Assembly (NCBI RefSeq): GCF_000784835.1
Contig: NZ_JSFH01000009.1
Coordinates: 62,001 to 126,000, forward strand
From: Thermotoga sp. Mc24
Lineage (GTDB): Bacteria > Thermotogota > Thermotogae > Thermotogales > Thermotogaceae
DNA length: 64,000 nucleotides
Direction of reading: 5' to 3'
Within the stretch, counting starts at the first letter, position 1. The number at the start of each line of letters is the position of its first letter. A program made the translations under genes and the position numbers. The notes under the pieces were generated by a model. The model was not told the origin of the DNA. It saw only the letters and a list, made by a program, of their open reading frames with translations, and did no database searches. Shown here piece by piece: positions 57,872 through 64,000 of the stretch.

Positions 57872-58879
57872 ATGAAGAAGAAGTTATTCTCAGCTCTGAT
57901 CATAGGCCTTGGAGCCACGATTCTCATGTTCTCTATTCTGGGCAGCGGTGACGCATGGAAGGAGTTAAAGAGCGTAGATCCTTTCTTCTTGATGGTTCTT
58001 TCACTGAACTTTCTTGGTATCGTTTTAGCGGACGCTCTTAGAACCAAAATACTCCTGAAAGATATTCCCTTCAGGACCTGTGTGGCCAATTCCCTTTGGG
58101 GATTCTATGTGGGGGCAATAACACCTTTCACTGCAGGAGGACAACCCTTCCAGATCTATCACCTCACGAGGGCTGGAATTCCCTTTGAAAAATCGGCATC
58201 TGCGATAGCGGTGAGGTTTTTCTCTTCTTTTTCATTTTCCGTCATCTCCGGTTTTGTCTTCTTCTTGGTTTATCTTGATACCTTCGAAAAACTCGGTATC
58301 CTCGGCGACTTTTTCTTCGCAGGAATCGTTTTGGCTTTGCTCTTCTATGTTTTCATAATCCTTCTGTCCTTCAGTAAGGGTTTTCTGCGAAGATTTTTCA
58401 TGTCACGGCCTGTTTTGAAGATCTTCATGTTTTTCTCCAGAAAATCGGAGGACGATTTAAAAAGACTCGTGGAGGAAAAAGTACTTGGATACGTTTCGGC
58501 CACCAGGGAATTCTGGAGAACTTCCAGGCTGAAGTTTTTAGCGGTGGCGATTCTATCAGGTTTGATGGTCGTGCTGATACACTCAAGTACTTATTTTGCG
58601 ATGAAAGCCGTCAATCGTAATGTGAATGTGTCACTTTTCCAAGTGGTCAGTATCCAGCTTGCCCTCAGCCTTATCGTGTATTTTTTCCCTACACCCGGTG
58701 CCAGTGGTGCAACGGAATTGGTTTATTACGTTGTGTACTCGAACATAATTGAAAAGACTGACGCGATGGTATCCTTGCTCGTCTGGAGGTTCTTCAATTA
58801 CTATCTGTTCATAATTCTGGGGATTCTTCTTGGGCTTGGAGGGATAACAAACAAACCGGAGGAAATATCCTCCGGCTGA
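57872..58879 (+). CDS. Flippase-like membrane protein (lysylphosphatidylglycerol synthase TM family)
   Basis: 335 residues with about eight membrane helices. Family signatures: SLWGFYVGAITPFTAGGQPFQIYHL and the C-terminal FFPTPGASGATELVYY. It lacks a catalytic transferase domain, so it corresponds to the membrane part of MprF, or to the wider COG0392 group. Substrate unknown, but the PTPG...G motif is the group hallmark. Its 3' end contains the terminator of the tRNA-Leu gene on the other strand. Confidence 0.8.
   Translation: MKKKLFSALIIGLGATILMFSILGSGDAWKELKSVDPFFLMVLSLNFLGIVLADALRTKILLKDIPFRTCVANSLWGFYVGAITPFTAGGQPFQIYHLTRAGIPFEKSASAIAVRFFSSFSFSVISGFVFFLVYLDTFEKLGILGDFFFAGIVLALLFYVFIILLSFSKGFLRRFFMSRPVLKIFMFFSRKSEDDLKRLVEEKVLGYVSATREFWRTSRLKFLAVAILSGLMVVLIHSSTYFAMKAVNRNVNVSLFQVVSIQLALSLIVYFFPTPGASGATELVYYVVYSNIIEKTDAMVSLLVWRFFNYYLFIILGILLGLGGITNKPEEISSG
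58856..58875 (-). terminator. Terminator of tRNA-Leu within flippase 3' end
   Basis: CCGGAGGA and TCCTCCGG form a perfect 8-bp stem. On the minus strand it is followed by TTTGTTTGTT. It lies just past the tRNA CCA end and covers the last codons of the flippase gene. Confidence 0.65.
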
Positions 58880-58883
58880 CTTC

Positions 58884-58970
58884 TGGTGCCGAGGGCGGGA
58901 CTTGAACCCGCACGGGCCGAAGCCCACATGGCCCTCAACCATGCGTGTCTGCCAGTTCCACCACCTCGGC
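58884..58970 (-). tRNA. tRNA-Leu (anticodon GAG)
   Basis: 87 bases with encoded CCA and the long variable arm of class II tRNAs (TGGGCTTCGGCCC). Acceptor GCCGAGG/CCTCGGC; anticodon loop TTGAGGG gives GAG, reading CUU/CUC codons. Confidence 0.93.
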
Positions 58971-58983
58971 AACTCCGACATAT

Positions 58984-59012
58984 ATAATAGCACAGGTTTT
59001 CACCCTTTTCAA
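58984..59012 (-). promoter_or_regulatory. Promoter of tRNA-Leu
   Basis: On the minus strand, TTGAAA (59012-59007) and TATTAT (58989-58984) are 17 bases apart; the predicted start is a few bases ahead of the tRNA. Confidence 0.7.
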
Positions 59013-59073
59013 GTACTTTCATCGGGAATTTTCTGGTAAGTGTTGAACAGTATAGGGAAATTGGGCCGAACGG

Positions 59074-59102
59074 TTGACATACTCGAGTGCTTGTAGTATC
59101 AT
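59074..59102 (+). promoter_or_regulatory. Promoter of tRNA-Val(GAC)
   Basis: TTGACA (59074-59079) and TATCAT (59097-59102) are 17 bases apart, ending 13 bases before the tRNA. Confidence 0.75.
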
Positions 59103-59115
59103 AATTAAACGGAAT

Positions 59116-59190
59116 GGGTGCGTAGCTCAGTGGGAGAGCGCTTCCTTGACGAGGAAGAGGTCGCAGGTTCAATCCCTGCCGCACCCACCA
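59116..59190 (+). tRNA. tRNA-Val (anticodon GAC)
   Basis: 75 bases with encoded CCA. Same acceptor, D-arm and T-stem as the gene at 26836; anticodon loop TTGACGA gives GAC, reading GUU/GUC codons. T-loop is TTCAATC. Confidence 0.95.
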
Positions 59191-59192
59191 CC

Positions 59193-59220
59193 GAGGAGCC
59201 TTCAGGCTCCTCTTTTCTTT
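59193..59220 (+). terminator. Terminator of tRNA-Val(GAC)
   Basis: GAGGAGCC and GGCTCCTC pair around a four-base loop and are followed by TTTTCTTTTT. The stop codon of the methyltransferase on the other strand lies inside the loop. Confidence 0.8.
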
Positions 59221-59941
59221 TTCAAAACGAAGAATATATGATCGGCTTTCCAGATGATGCTTCTGTCCTTTGAAAGCTCCCGCTCCAGCTGGAAGATGAT
59301 TTCTTCTCTTTCACTGATCTGTTTGTCCGAGTACTCCATCACACCGATTCCACGGATATCTACCGTTTCGAATCCTTCCAGAGTAAGATCCTCTGGTTTG
59401 AAGGTATAGGAATTGAAAGAAAAGAGTGCGTTTCCCACATCTGTGGTTTGTGTTTTCAAAAAGCGCGGGATTTGATCCCACGCGTCCTTTTCGATCATCT
59501 GCTGAAGAAAAGTGTAAAAGTTGTCCACGGTCGCTATCAACAATCCATCGGAGACAAGTACTCTTTTTATTTCTGAAAATGCTTTATCTTTGTTTTCAAC
59601 GTAACTCAGAACGTCACCGAGAGCGAGAACTGCTTTGAAAGTACCTGAAGGAAAGGGGAGATTTTCCGCCCTGGCTTCAACAACGTTTTTAACACCCTTT
59701 TCCCTTGCTATCTCCAGCATCTCTCTTGACGGATCAACGAGAACCACTTCGAAGCTTCTCTCTTGTAAAAACAGGCTCCACTTTCCGGTTCCTCCACCGA
59801 GATCGAGAACTCTGCAGGGGTTTTTCAGATACTCCTCTAAAAAAGATTCAATCAGCCTATGATAGAGTTTCCACTTTGGTGTTTCGTACATACTATCGTA
59901 CACTCTCGCTATTCTATCGTAGAATTCCCAGGGCCTCAGCT

Positions 59942-59945
<4 letters not shown>
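59202..59945 (-). CDS. SAM-dependent methyltransferase (class I)
   Basis: 247 residues. The SAM-binding motif I VLDLGGGTGKWSLFL, acidic [18 protein letters not shown] and ALGDVLSYVENKDKAFSEIKRVL are typical of Methyltransf_11-type enzymes. Its substrate is unknown; the RIARVYDSMYETPKWKLYHRL start resembles quinone or small-molecule methyltransferases. It overlaps rsmD by four bases (ATGA). Confidence 0.8.
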
Positions 59946-61213
<1,268 letters not shown>

Positions 61214-61217
<4 letters not shown>

Positions 61218-62560
61218 TCTATGATCACCTTCTTCGACTTTTCCTTTATTTCGTAAGTGTGACCTTCTCTTCCCATGAGAGCAAACGTGATCTTCTTTCC
61301 GAGCTCCACACCGGGCTGATCGAACGGGTTGATCTCAAGAAGATAACCCATGAAGGCAGTGGCAGCCTCGTAGTAAGCAAAGAACTGACCTATGTTGTAC
61401 GGTGTGAGTCTGTCGAACGTCACTCTCATGTTCGGTCTATTGTTTTCTCGCAGCGCTTCTTCTGTTCCTGTCTGCTCTGCGAGGAGAAGCTCGGAGAGTT
61501 TCTTCCTTGCAAGATAACTGAGTTCAGTTCTTCCGGTTTCCGGGATCACTATTTCTCTATCGAAGTTTTCAACCCTCAGGAATGTTATTACCTTGTCGTT
61601 CGGTCCTTCGTTGTAGAGCTGTATCTGTGAGTGCTGATCGGTCGCTCCCAATGCTTTCACTGGAGTTTGACCGGTGAAAACTTCTTCTCCCCTGAGGTTG
61701 TACCTTTTTCCAAGACTCTCCGCCCAGAGCTGTCTGTACCAGTCCACAAGATAGATCATCCTGTTCGAATACGCCATCATCACTGAAATGGACTTTCCTT
61801 TCTTCAAGTAAAGGTAGTGTGTGAGTGCTATCATTGCCGCTGGATTTTCAAAGATATTCTCTTTCATGCTCTTTTCGAAAGCGTTTTTTGCACCTTCGTA
61901 CAGTTCATCTATGTCGATGCCTTCCGCCATGGCCGAGAGGAGTCCAACAGGTGTGAGAACGCTGAACCTTCCTCCCACTCCAGGAGGCACTTCGAGACTT
62001 CTGAAACCTTCTTCCTTCACAAGTTTTCTCAAAAAGCCCTTCTCCGGATCTGTTGTGATGAGCATGTGTTCTCTTGGATCGAGCCCATAAGCCTCGAGGA
62101 TTCCGCGCGCTATCGAATAGGTTGCCATTACTTCGGCAGTGGAACCGGATTTCGAAATCACGTTGAAAAGAGTTGTTTTGGGATCAATTCTATCCAGAAC
62201 AGAGCTCATGAGATCTGGATCCACATTGTCCACCACGAACACTCTGGCGTACCCATTTCTTTCCTCTCTGGTCATCTCGTTCCAGTTCAAAGGCCTGAGG
62301 GAGTAGTGGAGAGCTAGGTTCCCGAGTCCAGAACCACCGATTCCCAGCACAACGACCGTATCGAAGTTTATTATCCAGTCTTCGAGAGATTTAACAGAAT
62401 CGATCCAACTTCTGTCCAGCTTTGCAAAATCGGGAGTGTTTTCTACAAAGTTTCGAACCGCACTTGTAACTCTCTCCTCTACGCTTTTTACGTCCTCATC
62501 TGTCAAACCACCGGAGATGTTCGGTTCGAAGAGGTTGGAAAAGTCGAATTTCAAACTCAT
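61214..62560 (-). CDS. pgi: Glucose-6-phosphate isomerase
   Basis: 448 residues. Glycolytic interconversion of glucose-6-phosphate and fructose-6-phosphate. Conserved [12 protein letters not shown], sugar-phosphate site [14 protein letters not shown], and [13 protein letters not shown]; the C-terminal catalytic lysine/histidine region ([14 protein letters not shown]) is present. It ends the apt-pgi stretch with an 11-base spacer to apt. Confidence 0.95.
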
Positions 62561-62571
62561 ACTTTCACCTC

Positions 62572-63084
62572 TCAGTAGACTATCAGAGTTTTAACATCGT
62601 AACCTTCCAGTCTTTTCCTTGGTTCTAGGTATGAGAGCTCAACGAGGAAAGCAAGAGAAACCACTTCTCCACCGAGTTTTTTAACCAGTCTTATGAGCGC
62701 CTCCGCTGTTCCCCCCGTTGCGAGCACATCATCCACTATGATCACTTTCTGACCTTTTTCTATGGCATCCTCGTGGATATGGAGCTGTTCAGTGCCGTAC
62801 TCCAGCTGATATTCCTCGTGCACAGTTTTGTAGGGGAGTTTTCCAGGTTTTCTCACTGGAACGAAGCCCTTTCCCAGTTTGTACGCCATGGCAGCTCCGA
62901 GGATGAAACCCCTCGCTTCGGGAGCCACCACGAGATCGAACTCCCTGTCAGAAACGAGTTCGCACATTCCGTCGATCGCTTCTTTGAAAGCCTCCTGATT
63001 TCTCAAAAGGGGAGTTATGTCGCGAAATACGATGCCTTTCTGTGGGAAATCCGGTATATCTCTTATGAAACGTTTGAGATCCAA
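62572..63084 (-). CDS. apt: Adenine phosphoribosyltransferase
   Basis: 170 residues. The PRPP-binding signature [18 protein letters not shown] is intact, with [17 protein letters not shown] at the N-terminus and [13 protein letters not shown]. It salvages adenine to AMP. I choose the TTG at 63084, which lies one base past the ispE stop, is preceded by GGGAGGTG and gives the family length; earlier in-frame ATGs lie inside ispE. Confidence 0.93.
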   Translation of the reverse strand: MDLKRFIRDIPDFPQKGIVFRDITPLLRNQEAFKEAIDGMCELVSDREFDLVVAPEARGFILGAAMAYKLGKGFVPVRKPGKLPYKTVHEEYQLEYGTEQLHIHEDAIEKGQKVIIVDDVLATGGTAEALIRLVKKLGGEVVSLAFLVELSYLEPRKRLEGYDVKTLIVY

Positions 63085-63085
63085 C

Positions 63086-63901
63086 TTAAACACCTCCCAC
63101 AAACGAGTAATTTCCTTTGTCCAGAGGATAGAGAGCGAAGAAAGCACTCCCGCTTCCCGTCATCATTTTCACAATGGAACCGTCGCCAAAGTTCCTCAGT
63201 TCATTCATTACCTCCGGGTGTTTTTCTAAGAACACCTTCTCGAACACGTTGTAAGAGAGCTCCTTTATCTTTTCGTAATCTCTTTCGAGATAAGCCCTGT
63301 GCAGTTCCTCTACTTTGCCAGGTCCTTTCCTGTACATTTCTGGTGTGAGAGACCTGTACATCTCTTTCGTTGAAGAGTGGATGCCCAGGAAGAACAAATC
63401 GACAGAGTATCCTTCGATATCCTCGAGTTTCTCTACGATTTCTCCTCTTCCCCTCACAAGGGCGGTTCCTCCGTAAAGGAAAAAAGGCACATCGCTTCCC
63501 ACTTGAGACGCTATATTCAGAAGGTCCTCAAGAGGTGTTTTGAAAACTTCACCAAGGTACCTGAGAATCGCTGCAGCATTAGAACTTCCCCCGCCGAGGC
63601 CAGAACCCAGCGGGATCTTCTTTTTCAACGTGACTTTGAGGCCGAATTCTTCTCCTGTATTTTTCCTGAAGATGTCCCAGGTTCTCTTTATCGTGTTGTC
63701 CGGGGGTAGAGCTACGTTGCTTTCCAAGTGGAAATCTCTATCACAGATTTCTACAATGAGTGTGTCGTGAAGAGAAATCGTCTGAAACAATCCCACTATC
63801 TCGTGGTATCCGTCTGATCTTTTCCCAAGTACATCCAGGTAGAGATTCAGTTTTGCGTACGAAACAAGTTCAACAGAACCGTTGCCGATATTTTTGACCA
63901 A
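63086..63901 (-). CDS. ispE: 4-diphosphocytidyl-2-C-methyl-D-erythritol kinase
   Basis: 271 residues of the GHMP kinase family. [20 protein letters not shown] at the start, ATP-binding [15 protein letters not shown] and [13 protein letters not shown] near the end. It phosphorylates CDP-ME in the MEP isoprenoid pathway. Start choice: TTG at 63901 behind a GGAGTGATGGAAGG stretch gives the family length; an ATG at 63955 lies in the preceding gene. Confidence 0.93.
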   Translation of the reverse strand: MVKNIGNGSVELVSYAKLNLYLDVLGKRSDGYHEIVGLFQTISLHDTLIVEICDRDFHLESNVALPPDNTIKRTWDIFRKNTGEEFGLKVTLKKKIPLGSGLGGGSSNAAAILRYLGEVFKTPLEDLLNIASQVGSDVPFFLYGGTALVRGRGEIVEKLEDIEGYSVDLFFLGIHSSTKEMYRSLTPEMYRKGPGKVEELHRAYLERDYEKIKELSYNVFEKVFLEKHPEVMNELRNFGDGSIVKMMTGSGSAFFALYPLDKGNYSFVGGV

Positions 63902-64000
63902 CCTTCCATCACTCCTGAGAAATTCTCCAGTTCTTCGAGTTTTATGAGCTTCCATTCGAACAGATCTTTTTCTTTTACAGAAAAAAACCTTCCCCTGCCA
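63847..64000 (-). CDS. C-terminal end of an upstream gene (possibly Nudix hydrolase)
   Basis: A 50-residue frame enters from the right edge and stops at 63847-63849, overlapping the ispE start by 55 bases. It reads [20 protein letters not shown] and continues [14 protein letters not shown]. The FEW..I.LEEL pattern resembles the end of Nudix proteins, but too little is visible to be sure. Confidence 0.45.
   Translation of the reverse strand, partial: GRGRFFSVKEKDLFEWKLIKLEELENFSGVMEGWSKISATVLLNLFRTQN

Overview
The window is a chromosomal segment of a hyperthermophilic member of the Thermotogales, most likely a Thermotoga of the T. maritima / T. petrophila group. The evidence is recognition of protein families and gene order: the trimeric bifurcating [FeFe]-hydrogenase genes hydABC with rex, the di-myo-inositol-phosphate (DIP) solute genes, beta-fructosidase BfrA, GH57 amylase AmyC and a 30-bp CRISPR repeat bounded by GTTTC/GAAAC. 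Genes are tightly packed, often overlap by 4-50 bases, and many start with TTG or GTG behind strong GGAGG sites. No database was searched, so names rest on motifs, length and context.

Layout. 1-2.4 kb (-): aspS (C-terminus cut by the window edge) and an eIF-2B-like protein. 2.5-6.2 kb (+): one promoter drives a DUF4912 protein, amyC, rsmA/ksgA and glpP. 6.2-12.6 kb (-): a glycerol / glycerol-3-phosphate region (glpF, a frameshifted glpK, a second glpP, a G3P-oxidase-like flavoprotein with an FeS domain, an NAD/FAD oxidoreductase, DUF1667, a CoA-binding protein) with two leader hairpins that fit GlpP-type antitermination. 12.6-14.3 kb: a chemoreceptor. 14.4-22.3 kb (-): an electron-bifurcating hydrogenase operon preceded by a thioredoxin-like ferredoxin, a sensory HydS-like protein and a SpoIIE-like phosphatase, and ending with rex; a Rex-like operator lies upstream. 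22.5-29.0 kb (+): inositol-phosphate synthase, the two DIP enzymes (separate genes), a minimal SufC/SufB pair, tRNA-Val(CAC), inositol monophosphatase and bfrA.

29.3-30.9 kb: a CRISPR array with 19 recognisable repeats and 18 spacers plus one decayed half-repeat, without cas genes nearby. 31.0-43.5 kb: two Pel-type exopolysaccharide modules. Each carries pelG-pelD-pelE facing a convergent pelF; between them sits a single divergent pair of PelA-like enzymes (GH114 hydrolase lipoprotein and deacetylase). The left module is visibly more AT-rich and diverged, so it looks acquired rather than freshly duplicated. Both PelD proteins keep an RxxD motif where a cyclic-di-GMP site is expected.

43.6-64 kb: housekeeping genes. 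These include an ABC-2 exporter with an operator-bearing promoter, serA with a class V aminotransferase (serine synthesis), frr-uppS-cdsA-alaS, a protein that reads like a divergent DNA sliding clamp, clpC-DUF1844-ispD-hslO, a flippase-like membrane protein, tRNA-Leu(GAG), tRNA-Val(GAC), methyltransferase-rsmD-coaE, pgi, apt, ispE and the end of a further gene.
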